A stretch of 64,000 bases of DNA from Rugosimonospora sp040255525 (GCA_040255525.1 JBDZVD010000023.1:1-64000), one strand, 5' to 3'; positions 24,988 to 33,478 are shown, numbered from the stretch's first letter. Program-made: numbers and translations. Notes: generated by a model not told the origin, from the letters alone.

Positions 24988-25608
24988 TCACCGGGCCCGG
25001 ACCGACCCGGCCCGGCTCGCCTCGCGGCTGGTGATGACGTGGTCCGCCAGCCCGTAGTCGACCGCCTCCCGGGCGCTGAACGTCCGGTTCCGGTCCGTGT
25101 CGGCCCGGATCTTCGACGCCGGGTGGCCGGTGTGCCGGCTCAGGATCTCGTCGATCTCGGCGCGCACCTTGGCCAGCTCCTTCGCCTGGATGGCGAGATC
25201 CGGCAGGGTGCCCTGGGCGTGGCTCGACGGCTGGTGCAGCATCACCTTCGCGTGCCGCAGCACCGAGCGCTTGCCCGGCGTACCGGCGGCCAGCAGCACC
25301 GCCGCGGCCGAGGATGCCTGCCCGATGCAGAACGTGGCGATGTCCGGGCGGACGAACTGCATCGTGTCGTACACCGCGGTCAGCGCGCTGAACGAACCGC
25401 CCGGAGAGTTGATGTACAGGCGGATCTCCGACTCCGGGTTCGCCGACTCCAGGTGCAGCAGCTGGGCCATCACGACGTTGGCGACACCGTCGTCGATCTC
25501 GGTACCGAGGAACACGATCCGCTCGGTCAGCATCTGCGAGTAGATGTCGAAGGCCCGCTCACCGGCCGGGGTCCGCTCGATCACGGTGGGGATGGTGTAC
25601 TGGCCCAT
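24988..25608 (-). CDS. clpP: ATP-dependent Clp protease proteolytic subunit (second gene of the pair)
   Basis: Serine peptidase ClpP of 206 residues. Triad residues are visible: Ser in CIGQASSAAAVLLAAG, His in KVMLHQPSSHAQG, Asp in RADTDRNRTFSA. IRLYINSPGGSFSALTAVYD is the oxyanion/Gly-rich strand. It pairs with the ClpP encoded just upstream, and two different ClpP chains typically form mixed tetradecamers in actinomycetes. ATG at 25608 lies three bases after the stop of the first clpP; an in-frame GTG at 25614 would overlap that stop. Adjacent to popR, it corresponds to the clpP3clpP4 type rather than the housekeeping clpP1clpP2, which usually sits with tig and clpX. Confidence 0.9.
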   Translation of the reverse strand: MGQYTIPTVIERTPAGERAFDIYSQMLTERIVFLGTEIDDGVANVVMAQLLHLESANPESEIRLYINSPGGSFSALTAVYDTMQFVRPDIATFCIGQASSAAAVLLAAGTPGKRSVLRHAKVMLHQPSSHAQGTLPDLAIQAKELAKVRAEIDEILSRHTGHPASKIRADTDRNRTFSAREAVDYGLADHVITSREASRAGSVRAR

Positions 25609-25610
25609 CG

Positions 25611-26228
25611 TCACAGTCCAATCGCTCGGCGGGATGCCGCGGGGCGCACGTCGTCCAGGCGCTCGACGATCTGGTCGACGATGCCGTAGTCCCGCGCCTC
25701 CTCGGCACTGAACCAGCGGTCGCGCAGGCTGTCGTTCTCGACCGCCTGCGCCGGCTGACCGGTGTGCTGCGAGATGAGCCCGGTGAGCGTGGCGCTGACC
25801 CGCTCCAACTGCCCGGCGTAGATCTCGACATCGGCCGCCGTACCGCCGAACCCGGCCGACCCCTGGTGCATCAGGATCTGCGCGTGCGGCAGGCTGTAGC
25901 GCTTCCCGCGGGTACCCGCGCACAGCAGGAACTGCCCCATGCTCGCGGCGAGCCCCACCGCCAGCGTGCTGACATCGTTGGGGATCAGCCGCATGGTGTC
26001 GTAGATCGCCAGCCCGGCGCTGACGGAGCCACCGGGAGAGTTGATGTACAGGCTGATGTCGCCGCGCGGGTCCTCCGCCGACAGCAGCAGCAGTTGGGCG
26101 CACAGCCGGTTGGCGACCTGGTCGTCGACCTCGCTGCCGAGCACGATGATGCGCTGGTGCAGCAGCCTCGTGGCCAACTGGTCGTCCAGGGTTCCGGTTC
26201 TGGCAGGGTCGGCAACGGCCATCCGCAT
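25611..26228 (-). CDS. clpP: ATP-dependent Clp protease proteolytic subunit (first gene of the pair)
   Basis: ClpP of 205 residues. Visible triad: Ser in AVGLAASMGQFLLCAG, His in QILMHQGSAGFGG, Asp in ENDSLRDRWFSAEEA; ISLYINSPGGSVSAGLAIYD is conserved. ATG at 26228 follows GAGGGAG and is preferred to the ATG two codons later. The upstream region carries the PopR-like palindrome (26310-26324) and an 11-base inverted repeat (26241-26251 with 26292-26302). With the next gene it makes one leftward operon. In Streptomyces the equivalent pair is switched on by PopR when ClpP1P2 activity is low. Confidence 0.9.
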   Translation of the reverse strand: MRMAVADPARTGTLDDQLATRLLHQRIIVLGSEVDDQVANRLCAQLLLLSAEDPRGDISLYINSPGGSVSAGLAIYDTMRLIPNDVSTLAVGLAASMGQFLLCAGTRGKRYSLPHAQILMHQGSAGFGGTAADVEIYAGQLERVSATLTGLISQHTGQPAQAVENDSLRDRWFSAEEARDYGIVDQIVERLDDVRPAASRRAIGL

Positions 26229-26240
26229 GATCACTCCCTC

Positions 26241-26302
26241 GGTTCGGCGCCAGAGGAACCCGGCGCTACGACCGATCATGAGTGCCGGCCGGGCGCCGAA
26301 CC
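26241..26302. repeat. Spaced 11-base inverted repeat upstream of the clpP pair
   Basis: GGTTCGGCGCC (26241-26251) and GGCGCCGAACC (26292-26302) are perfect inverted copies with 40 bases between, directly upstream of the clpP ribosome binding site. May be two contact sites of one regulator or a hairpin in the message leader. Confidence 0.5.
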
Positions 26303-26309
26303 AAAGCAA

Positions 26310-26324
26310 TCTGCTGGCAGCAGA
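26310..26324. promoter_or_regulatory. PopR-type operator before the clpP pair
   Basis: TCTGCTGGCAGCAGA is a perfect palindrome with the TCTGCY-N3-RGCAGA form that, as I recall it, was described for PopR sites in Streptomyces (TCTGCC-N3-GGCAGA). It lies 82 bases upstream of the first clpP start. Together with the PopR-like gene 1.3 kb away it completes a regulator-operator-target set. Confidence 0.7.
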
Positions 26325-26574
26325 GCACCGGGTCGACGGTGCGGTCACACCGGCCGCACCGGGGTGGCCCGCCGGCCCAGACGGGTCGATCAACCGGGCG
26401 TCACCGGTCCGGCGCCGGCGAGAAGGCGAGAGGGCGAGAGGGTCCTGCAGCTCGGCGTGCCGAAACGGTCGATGGTGCCCAACGCCCGCAGCAGCCCCTC
26501 CGGCCATGGTGACCGGCCGGCTGGCTCGCACGGGCTCGCCCCGGCGGGTGGCCTTCTGCCGACCGTCCGACCGA

Positions 26575-27801
26575 TCAGGACATCATCGTGGGCGCGTCGT
26601 GTCCGTGCCGGGGACCGGCGTGCGTACGGTGGCGCCACTCGTAGCTCACCAACGCGACGAGGAACGCGGTCTGGATCCCGATCGCGGCCAGGGCGGGGAC
26701 GCTGTGCCCGACCGGCAGCAGCGCCAGCGACACGGCGATCGCGACTGTCTGGCCGCGCGGCACCGAGTGCACGGTGAAGTGCAGGAACAGTGCCCGGCCG
26801 GCGAGGTAGAGGGTCACGCCGCCGTACAGGGCGACGACCGACATCCAGTCCAGCCATGGCTGCCTGCTGTCCCGCGGGAGGTCCTGGGCCAGATCCGACA
26901 GCGCCTGCTCGATGCCGAGCGCGGTGTAGATGATGCCGGCGATCAGCAGGAAGTGGGCCAGGCTGTAGGCGTTGCTGGCCTCCCGGCCGCGCTCGTCCGT
27001 GGGCATCAGGCCCAGCGCCTCGCCGGCCGCGGCCGCGGAGTTCTTGAAGTACAACCACCACAGGCACACCGCTGTGACGAAGCCGAACATCGCGGCCAGC
27101 AGCACGTACCCGTGGGTGACCGCCGCCCCGGCGCCGGCACCGGCGGAGACCAGCGACTCGCCGAGGGAGATGATCAGCACCAGGCCGTGCCGCTCGGTGA
27201 AGTGGCTGGGGCTGCGCAGCCGCCATCCGCTGAACGTCGACGCGAGGAACCCGCCGCCGAAGTCGATGGCGAACGCGGCCGCCCACAGGACGGTCTGTTC
27301 GATGCCGTTGAGGACGGCGCCGATCAGCAACGGTGTGCAGGCCAGGGTCGCGGTGGCCGAGAAGATGAGCAGGGTCAGGCGCATCTGCCGGTCGTCGGCC
27401 GCGATGTGGAAGTAGAGGGCGATGTCCAGTACTCGCAGCACGACGTAGGCGACGGCGAGGGCCAGCGGCGCGTCGACGCCCCCGTCGGTGTGCCGGAACG
27501 AGTCCGGTATCACCAGCGCGGCGATGAACAGGGCCGCCATCGCGGCGACGGTACCGGCCGGCACCAGGCCGAGGTCGGCTCGCGCCTGGTTGCCCAGCCA
27601 GGTGTACGTCGTCCAGGCCATCCACAGCAGCAACAGCAGGATCAGCCCCTGCAGCATGCGCAGCGGCGTGGGCGGGTGCCCCATGAACGCGATGATCCGG
27701 GTGAGCGAGAAGATGAAGACGAGGTCGAAGAAGACCTCGAACGACGTGGCGCGGTGGGTCTCCTCGGTCAGGACGGGCGGGGACCGGAGAATTCGCCACA
27801 T
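26575..27801 (-). CDS. LtrA-family membrane protein
   Basis: Low temperature requirement A (LtrA) family protein, 408 residues with about ten hydrophobic helices. The N-terminal family motif is present as ATSFEVFFDLVFIFSLTRII; also ERHGLVLIISLGESLV in the centre and WLYFKNSAAAAGE after it. The family is named after a Listeria gene needed for growth in the cold; its biochemical role is unknown. ATG at 27801 gives the usual start 20 residues before the first helix, though no clear ribosome binding site is visible. It stands alone, followed upstream by a 43-base tandem repeat and the ABC exporter. Confidence 0.85.
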   Translation of the reverse strand: MWRILRSPPVLTEETHRATSFEVFFDLVFIFSLTRIIAFMGHPPTPLRMLQGLILLLLLWMAWTTYTWLGNQARADLGLVPAGTVAAMAALFIAALVIPDSFRHTDGGVDAPLALAVAYVVLRVLDIALYFHIAADDRQMRLTLLIFSATATLACTPLLIGAVLNGIEQTVLWAAAFAIDFGGGFLASTFSGWRLRSPSHFTERHGLVLIISLGESLVSAGAGAGAAVTHGYVLLAAMFGFVTAVCLWWLYFKNSAAAAGEALGLMPTDERGREASNAYSLAHFLLIAGIIYTALGIEQALSDLAQDLPRDSRQPWLDWMSVVALYGGVTLYLAGRALFLHFTVHSVPRGQTVAIAVSLALLPVGHSVPALAAIGIQTAFLVALVSYEWRHRTHAGPRHGHDAPTMMS

Positions 27802-27893
27802 ACGGCCATCTTCTTCGCTCGCCTTCCGCCCCGGAGCGGAATCCCCGATCCGTTTCCGTGCGCCCGGATCTCCGCACTCCTGGTCGCTACCCG

Positions 27894-28022
27894 GCGGGTG
27901 GGGGTTTGTTGTGGTGTAGCGGCGGGTCGCTGCGGCGCGGGTGGGGGTTTGTTGTGGCGTAGCGGCGGGTCGCTGCGGCGCGGGTGGGGGTTTGTTGTGG
28001 CGTAGCGGCCGGTCGCTACGCT
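27894..28022. repeat. 43-base tandem repeat, three copies
   Basis: Copies at 27894-27936, 27937-27979 and 27980-28022, the first two nearly identical and the third diverging at its end. Each contains GGGGGTTTGTTGTGG and a short inverted repeat around GTAGCG/CGCTGC. The third copy holds GCGTAGCG/CGCTACGC, a perfect 8-base stem, and covers the stop codon of the ABC exporter. The units may have spread from the exporter's terminator. Copy number could vary between strains. Confidence 0.85.
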
Positions 28023-29824
28023 GCGAGAGCCGCGTAGCGACCGTTGTGGTCGACCAGGCTCGTGTGCGTACCCGTCTCGACCACCCGGCCGTGGTCCAGC
28101 ACCGCGATCTGGTCCGCATGGCGGACAGTGGACAGCCGGTGGGCGATCGTGACCGTGGTCCGCCCCTCGGCCAGGGCGTCGAAGGCCCGCTGGACCGCGC
28201 GTTCGGTCCGGGTGTCCAGGGCGCTGGTCGCCTCGTCCAGCACCAGGACGCGTGGGTTGCGCAGCAGTGTGCGGGCGATGGCGATGCGCTGCTTCTCGCC
28301 TCCGGAGAACCGGTGGCCGCGGGAGCCGACGACCGTGTCGTACCCGTCCGGCAGCCCGACGATCAGATCGTGGATCTGGGCCGCCCGGGCCGCGTCCTCG
28401 ATCTGGCCGTCGGTCGCGTCCGGCTTCACGTACCGCAGGTTCTCCCGCACGGTCGTGTGCAGCAGGTACGTCTCCTGGCTGACCACGCCGACGATGGCCG
28501 CGAGGTCGGCCAGCCGCAGGTCGCGGATGTCCACGCCGTCGATGGTGATCCGGCCGCCGGCCGGGTCGTAGAGGCGGGCGACCAGGGCGGCCAGCGTGCT
28601 CTTGCCGGAGCCCGTCTCGCCGACCAGGGCCAGCGTCGTACCGGCCGGCACGTCGAGGGTGACGCCGGACAGCGCGTCCCGGTCGCCCCCGGGGTACCGG
28701 AACGTCATGTCCTCGATCCGCAGGTGGCCGGTGACGGCCGCCGGGTCGACGGCGACCGGGGCGGCCGGGTCGTCGACCTCCACCGGCAGGTCGAGGTACT
28801 CGAAGATCCGGGCGAACAGCGCGAGTGAGCTGGTCAGCGACACGCCGACGCTCAGCAGCCCGGTGAGCGGCCGGAACAGGCCCGACTGCAGCGCGGTGAA
28901 GGCGACCAGGGTGCCGATGGTCATCGCGCCGGCGCTGGCCGGCAGTCCGGCCGCCAGGTAGATGACGGCGGGGATCGCCGCGAAGATGACGCTCATCGAC
29001 GCCATCCGCCAGCGACCGGCCAGTTCGGAGCGCAACTCCAGGTCGATGAGCCGGGCGGAGGAGGCGGCGAACCGGGAGATCAGCGAGGCGCCGGTGCCCA
29101 TGGTCTTGGACAGCTGGACACCGCTGATCGACAGGCCCTCCTCGATGGTGACGTTGAGGTCGGCGAGTTCGCGCTGGCGGGCGGCCGTGATGGCGCGGCG
29201 CATCCGGGCGACCCGGCGGGTCAGGTAGATCGACGGCGGGAGAACCACGAGCGAGACCAGCGACAGCCGCCAGGACAGCGCGACCATCGCCACGGCGGTG
29301 GCGACCGCGGTGGTCAGGTTGGCGGCGATCGACGTGGCGGTCGAGGTCACCACCGTTTCCATGCCGCCGATGTCGTTGGTGATGCGCGACTGGACCTCGC
29401 CCGTGCGGGTGCGGGTGAAGAACGCGATCGACTGCCGGTGCAGGTGCTCGAAGACCGACGTGCGCAGCACGTGCATGACCTGCTGGCCGACCCGGGTGGA
29501 GATCCAGGTCTGGATCACGCCGAGCGCGGAGGTGACCGCGGCCACGGCGACCATGCCGATCACCAGCCAGACCAGCAGCCGGAGATCGCGCTCGGGCAGC
29601 GCGCGGTCGATCACGGCACGCAGCAGGAACGGCGAGGCCATGGAGACGAACGAGGAGCCGACGATGATCGAGACGACGAGCGCGAGCTGGGCTCGGTACG
29701 GCGCGAACAACCGGCCGATACGGCGCAGGGAAACCGACTTCGCCTGAGCCTTTTCCTCGGCGGTGACGGTACGTCCGGAAGAGTGGCCACCTCCGTGGCC
29801 ACGGCGGGGAAGATCCAATGCCAA
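28016..29824 (-). CDS. Multidrug-type ABC exporter (fused permease and ATPase)
   Basis: Half-transporter of about 602 residues: an ABC membrane domain with six helices (residues about 40-330, for example LVVSIIVGSSFVSMASPFLL) and a C-terminal nucleotide-binding domain with Walker A GETGSGKST, signature FSGGEKQR, Walker B VLVLDEATSALD and H-loop IAHRLS. Works as a dimer, probably exporting drugs or lipids. The N-terminus LPRRGHGGGHSSG is typical of actinomycete members. TTG at 29824 has GGAGGG at a good distance, so I prefer it to ATG at 29869. It is divergent from a marR gene with an operator between; the 3' end lies in a tandem repeat. Confidence 0.88.
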   Translation of the reverse strand: MALDLPRRGHGGGHSSGRTVTAEEKAQAKSVSLRRIGRLFAPYRAQLALVVSIIVGSSFVSMASPFLLRAVIDRALPERDLRLLVWLVIGMVAVAAVTSALGVIQTWISTRVGQQVMHVLRTSVFEHLHRQSIAFFTRTRTGEVQSRITNDIGGMETVVTSTATSIAANLTTAVATAVAMVALSWRLSLVSLVVLPPSIYLTRRVARMRRAITAARQRELADLNVTIEEGLSISGVQLSKTMGTGASLISRFAASSARLIDLELRSELAGRWRMASMSVIFAAIPAVIYLAAGLPASAGAMTIGTLVAFTALQSGLFRPLTGLLSVGVSLTSSLALFARIFEYLDLPVEVDDPAAPVAVDPAAVTGHLRIEDMTFRYPGGDRDALSGVTLDVPAGTTLALVGETGSGKSTLAALVARLYDPAGGRITIDGVDIRDLRLADLAAIVGVVSQETYLLHTTVRENLRYVKPDATDGQIEDAARAAQIHDLIVGLPDGYDTVVGSRGHRFSGGEKQRIAIARTLLRNPRVLVLDEATSALDTRTERAVQRAFDALAEGRTTVTIAHRLSTVRHADQIAVLDHGRVVETGTHTSLVDHNGRYAALAA

Positions 29825-29899
29825 TGAGCCCTCCGGGAGACTGGCCGGATCGCCGCGCGGCGCAGGCACGCCCGGCCGGACCCGGTCGATGGGATATGC

Positions 29900-29920
29900 T
29901 GAGGTTACCTCATTATGAGG
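29900..29920. promoter_or_regulatory. Overlapping MarR operators between exporter and marR
   Basis: Two overlapping perfect palindromes with a one-base centre: TGAGGTTACCTCA (29900-29912) and CCTCATTATGAGG (29908-29920), in the AT-rich divergent promoter of the exporter and the marR gene. Shared half CCTCA suggests that two regulator dimers compete or stack. Confidence 0.65.
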
Positions 29921-29951
29921 CTACAACAAGATCGGGTGCTACGGTATTTCC

Positions 29952-30383
29952 GTGAAGCCGCCCGAGGGGGACGAGAGCCTGTCCGAGACGTTCTGGAGCG
30001 TGGCCCGCGCGCTGCGCCACCAGTCGCGGCTCACGCTCACACCGTGGGACCTGACTCCGTCCCAGTCCCGTGCGCTCGCTGTCCTGCTGCGCCACGGCGC
30101 CATGCGCGTGTCCGACCTGGCCCACCATCTGCGCATCGCACCCCGGTCGGCCACCGAGTTCGTCGACGGCCTGTCCAGCCTGGGCCTGGTGGAGCGGCGC
30201 GCCGACCCGGGCGACCGGCGGGTGACGCTGGTGGCGCTCACCGGGGCGGGTAGCACGACCGGAGAGGCGATCGAGGTCGCGCGCCAGGCGGAGAGTGAAC
30301 GCGTCTTCGGGACGCTGAGCGAGGACGACCGCGACACCCTCGCCCGCATCCTTCGGCAGTTGCGCGTGGCCATCGAGGGTTGA
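29952..30383 (+). CDS. MarR-family regulator divergent from the exporter
   Basis: A 143-residue MarR protein: MRVSDLAHHLRIAPRSATEF is the helix-turn-helix, GLSSLGLVERRADPGDRRVT the recognition-wing part. Start is GTG at 29952, with the coding sense supported by the family-like N-terminus. It faces the ABC exporter, and two overlapping palindromes lie between. The simplest model is ligand-relieved repression of the exporter and of itself, as for many MarR/exporter pairs. The ligand is not visible. Confidence 0.88.
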   Translation: MKPPEGDESLSETFWSVARALRHQSRLTLTPWDLTPSQSRALAVLLRHGAMRVSDLAHHLRIAPRSATEFVDGLSSLGLVERRADPGDRRVTLVALTGAGSTTGEAIEVARQAESERVFGTLSEDDRDTLARILRQLRVAIEG

Positions 30384-30452
30384 CGCGCCGCGCGCCGTGC
30401 ATAGCGCGATGCCGATCCCTCGATCGGACGGTGATCGGCGTAGCATCTCGCC

Positions 30453-31667
30453 ATGGGTACCAGCAACGGGCGCATCCTCACCAGCCACGCGGGAAGCCTG
30501 CCCCGGCCGCCGGGACTGATCGACGCCAACCGCGCCCGCCTGGTCGGCGAGGCGACCGACGAACAGGCGTTCCACACCCGGCTGCGCGACTCGGTCGAGG
30601 ACGTGGTGCGCCGGCAACGGGAGATCGGCGTCGACGTGCCCAACAACGGCGAGTACGGGCACGCGATGGGCCACCAGATCGACTACGGCGCCTGGTGGAC
30701 GTACGTGTTCCCGCGCCTCGGCGGGCTGGAGCTGGACGACGCCGCGCAGCTGTGGCAGATGCCGCCGCGCCGCTCGGCGCCCGGGTCGGTGGTGCTGTCG
30801 ACGTTCGCCGACCGCCGCGACCGCACGCGGTTCGCCGAGGCGTACGACGACCCCGACTCGGGCGTGACCGTGGGCCACAACCCGGTGAAGTTCCCGGTGT
30901 GCCGTGCCCCGCTGACCTACACCGGCCGCGACGCGGTGCGGGCCGACATCGCCAACCTCAAGGCGGCGATGGCCGCCACCGGCGTGGGGGAGGCGTTCCT
31001 GAACTCGGTCGCGCCGGGCAGCGCCGCCCGCTTCGCCAACGAGTACTACGACTCGGATGAAGAGTTCCTCTGGGCGTGCGCCGACGCGTTGCGCGAGGAG
31101 TACCGGGCGATCATCGACGCCGGCCTGATCCTCCAGGTGGACGACCCGTGCATCGCGGAGAACTGGGACCAGATCAACCCCGAGCCCAGCGTCGAGGACT
31201 ACCAGGCTTTCACCATGGTGCGGATCGACGCGCTCAACCACGCGCTGCGCGACCTCCCGCCGGAGCGGATCCGGTTCCACCTGTGCTGGGGCAGCTGGCA
31301 CGGTCCTCACGTCACGGACATCCCGATGGCTGACATCGTCGAGGTGATGCTGTCGGTCAATGCCGGCACATACCTGTTCGAGGCGGGCAACGTCCGCCAC
31401 GAACACGAGTGGCGGGTGTGGCGGGACGTCACCCTGCCGGAGGGCAAGACGATCGTCCCGGGCGTGGTCAGCCACGCCACCAATCTGGTGGAGCATCCGC
31501 GGGTGGTGGCGGACCGGATCGTGCGCTTCGCCGAGTGCGTGGGCCGGGAGAACGTGATGGCCGGCACCGACTGCGGCCTGGGCGGGCGGGTACACCCGCA
31601 GATCGCCTGGGCCAAGCTGGAGTCGCTGGTCAGGGGCGCCGAACTGGCCAGCGCCGAGCTGTGGTAG
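30453..31667 (+). CDS. MetE-like (cobalamin-independent methionine synthase C-domain) protein
   Basis: A 404-residue protein related to the C-terminal catalytic barrel of MetE. N-terminal SHAGSLPRP and IGVDVPNNGEYGH correspond to the substrate-site strands. Candidate zinc ligands are all present: His and Cys in RFHLCWGSWHG, Glu in LFEAGNVRHEHE, Cys in GTDCGLGGRVH. The N-terminal half of true MetE is absent, so it is unlikely to be the main methionine synthase; such short forms act on alternative methyl donors or thiol substrates. It ends in a hairpin terminator. ATG at 30453. No co-directional partner gene. Confidence 0.8.
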   Translation: MGTSNGRILTSHAGSLPRPPGLIDANRARLVGEATDEQAFHTRLRDSVEDVVRRQREIGVDVPNNGEYGHAMGHQIDYGAWWTYVFPRLGGLELDDAAQLWQMPPRRSAPGSVVLSTFADRRDRTRFAEAYDDPDSGVTVGHNPVKFPVCRAPLTYTGRDAVRADIANLKAAMAATGVGEAFLNSVAPGSAARFANEYYDSDEEFLWACADALREEYRAIIDAGLILQVDDPCIAENWDQINPEPSVEDYQAFTMVRIDALNHALRDLPPERIRFHLCWGSWHGPHVTDIPMADIVEVMLSVNAGTYLFEAGNVRHEHEWRVWRDVTLPEGKTIVPGVVSHATNLVEHPRVVADRIVRFAECVGRENVMAGTDCGLGGRVHPQIAWAKLESLVRGAELASAELW

Positions 31668-31674
31668 CCCGGCC

Positions 31675-31705
31675 GCGCGTGGGGATCGGGATCGTATCCC
31701 CGCGC
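31675..31705. terminator. Hairpin terminator between MetE-like and L,D-transpeptidase genes
   Basis: GCGCG-T-GGGGAT (31675-31686) pairs with ATCCCCGCGC (31696-31705), leaving one bulged T and a nine-base loop. It sits between two convergent genes, just after the MetE-like stop. Confidence 0.6.
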
Positions 31706-31745
31706 CGCGACCTCACGCCCGAGGCGCCGACCCGCCGGCCGCCCG

Positions 31746-32696
31746 TCAGATCGGCAGCGCGCCGCCGGTCTGCCACTGCGACCACGGGACGTTCCAGTCG
31801 CCGTACCCCATGCCGATCGTCATGGCCGGGCCGTTGGCGTTCGGGTAGATGAACACGTCGCCGATCTCGAACGTGTTGTACAGCTTCTGCGCGTCCGCCG
31901 GCAGCAGGTTAGTGCAGCCGTTGGAGCTGCTGCGGTGGCCGATGTTCGCGACGTTCCACGGCGCGGAGTGCAGGTATTCGCCGCCGTACGTCAGGCGCTG
32001 GGTGTACTTGACGTGCGGGTCGTAGTAGCCCGGACCCCGCATCGGGATGTCCAGGCCCTTCTCCATGATGACCTTGATGCCCCTGGAGGTCGGCGTGTCC
32101 GGCGCGCCGAGGCTGACCGGGAACGTGCCGAACTGGGCGCCGTCGGCGGTCACCGTCATCCGCAGGGTGGTGGCGTCGATCGTGCCGATGTACGCGACCC
32201 CGGTGGACATGTCCAGGGTGAGGCTGTCGTCGAAGTACAGGCCGGTGCCGGCCGACATCCCCTTCACCGGCAGATCCATGTGAATCTTGGCGTGCGCCGG
32301 CCAGTAGGTCTGCGGGCGCCAGTGCGCCTCCAGCGCGGCGCCCTCGCGAGCGGTGTCTTCGAAGTACCAGTTGCCCTCGACGGGGGAACCGTTCACGGTG
32401 ACCTTGGTGGCGGCGTTGAACTTCTTCACGTCGGTCGGCTTGACGTTGAAGAACGCGATGATCGGCATGCCCACGCCACGGACGTCGCCGTCACTGTTGA
32501 GCAGGGACACGTGTACCGGGTCGCCGGCCGGGCTCGGCGACGGGCTCGGGGACGGCGTGCTCCCCGGCACCTTCCCTCCCGGCTGCATCCAGTTGGCGGC
32601 GGTATCGGTGCCGGACCGGTTACAGCCAGCGACGGTCGAAGCGAGTGCGGCGCCGCCCAGCAGGAGCAGGGAGCGTCGTGTCGTTCCGTGACTCAT
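31746..32696 (-). CDS. L,D-transpeptidase lipoprotein (Ig-like + YkuD)
   Basis: Cell-wall cross-linking enzyme that makes 3-3 peptidoglycan bridges. N-terminal signal of the Tat/lipoprotein style, TTRRSLLLLGGAALASTVAG followed by the lipobox Cys (AGC); a Ser/Pro linker; an Ig-like domain (residues about 65-180); then the YkuD catalytic domain with HSAPWNVANIGHRSSSNG and CTNL, giving the His and the catalytic Cys. The last motif has Asn where most members have His (S-N-G-C), which is a known variant. The 316 residues match mycobacterial Ldt proteins. ATG at 32696 is chosen over one five codons earlier because it starts the signal directly. Confidence 0.9.
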   Translation of the reverse strand: MSHGTTRRSLLLLGGAALASTVAGCNRSGTDTAANWMQPGGKVPGSTPSPSPSPSPAGDPVHVSLLNSDGDVRGVGMPIIAFFNVKPTDVKKFNAATKVTVNGSPVEGNWYFEDTAREGAALEAHWRPQTYWPAHAKIHMDLPVKGMSAGTGLYFDDSLTLDMSTGVAYIGTIDATTLRMTVTADGAQFGTFPVSLGAPDTPTSRGIKVIMEKGLDIPMRGPGYYDPHVKYTQRLTYGGEYLHSAPWNVANIGHRSSSNGCTNLLPADAQKLYNTFEIGDVFIYPNANGPAMTIGMGYGDWNVPWSQWQTGGALPI

Positions 32697-32759
32697 CCGG
32701 CCACGGTACAACCTGGACGGCGGGCGGGCTCGGTTTGCACGGTGTCGAGTGACATCCGC

Positions 32760-33428
32760 CTAATCGGCCAACCGGGCAGGTGAGGCGCCTTCGGGTACCG
32801 GACGCGCGGGGGCGGCGCGGGCGGACCGCCGCAACCCGAGCGCGACCACGAACGGCCACCACACCTGGACCGAGGAGTCGACGCGTTCGGCCAGGCCGAC
32901 CCGGCCGTCGGTCTGCGCCTCGATGAACAGCCAGGCCAGCAGCGCCAGGAACACGACGGTGACCGCCGCCGCGACGGGTACCCGCACGACCGCGCACGCG
33001 CAGGCTCCTCGCCGGGCGGTGAGCGCCGGCCAGACCGCGATGGTGGCCGCGCCCACGGTGGTGAACGCCATGTGCTGGGTGGTCGTCCCGACAACCGGCT
33101 CGGGGCACAGCGCGACGCCGACGGCGGCGGTGCCCGCGACGGCCAGGCCGATGCGGGCCGGCGGGCCCAGCGCGGCCATCCCGGCCGCGGTCGCCAAATA
33201 GCACGCTCCGACGAGCAGCAGCGCGGTGGTGGCGATCCACCGGTGCGCGCCGGCGTGCCCGGCGAGGATGCTGATGGTCTGGTGTACCGGGCTGTACGTG
33301 GCGGGCTGGACGGCATCGGCGACCAGCCACCCGGCGGTCAGCACGGTCGCGCACAGGGCCGCTGAGATCAGGACCCATCCCGCGATCGGCTGGTCCGGTG
33401 ACCCCGGTTCGTCCACCGCGTTCCCCAC
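32760..33428 (-). CDS. DUF998 membrane protein
   Basis: 222 residues with six hydrophobic segments; the motif YSPVHQTISILAGHAGAHRW near residue 45 is typical of DUF998. Function of the family is unknown. The proposed start is GTG at 33428. Just upstream is a 16-base tandem repeat (33431-33478) that may form part of its promoter. The gene is alone between the transpeptidase and the cyclase-like gene, all on the minus strand. Confidence 0.75.
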   Translation of the reverse strand: MGNAVDEPGSPDQPIAGWVLISAALCATVLTAGWLVADAVQPATYSPVHQTISILAGHAGAHRWIATTALLLVGACYLATAAGMAALGPPARIGLAVAGTAAVGVALCPEPVVGTTTQHMAFTTVGAATIAVWPALTARRGACACAVVRVPVAAAVTVVFLALLAWLFIEAQTDGRVGLAERVDSSVQVWWPFVVALGLRRSARAAPARPVPEGASPARLAD

Positions 33429-33430
33429 AC

Positions 33431-33478
33431 CCCGCGCTGCTCACGTCCCGTGCTGCTCACACCCCGCGCTGCTCACGT
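33431..33478. repeat. 16-base tandem repeat, three copies
   Basis: Units CCCGCGCTGCTCACGT (33431-33446), CCCGTGCTGCTCACAC (33447-33462) and CCCGCGCTGCTCACGT (33463-33478); a partial fourth begins at 33479. It lies directly upstream of the DUF998 start. Confidence 0.8.

Noticed and set aside
27894..28022. CRISPR-like array
   Set aside because: Units are directly adjacent with no spacers, only three copies, and no cas genes are present.
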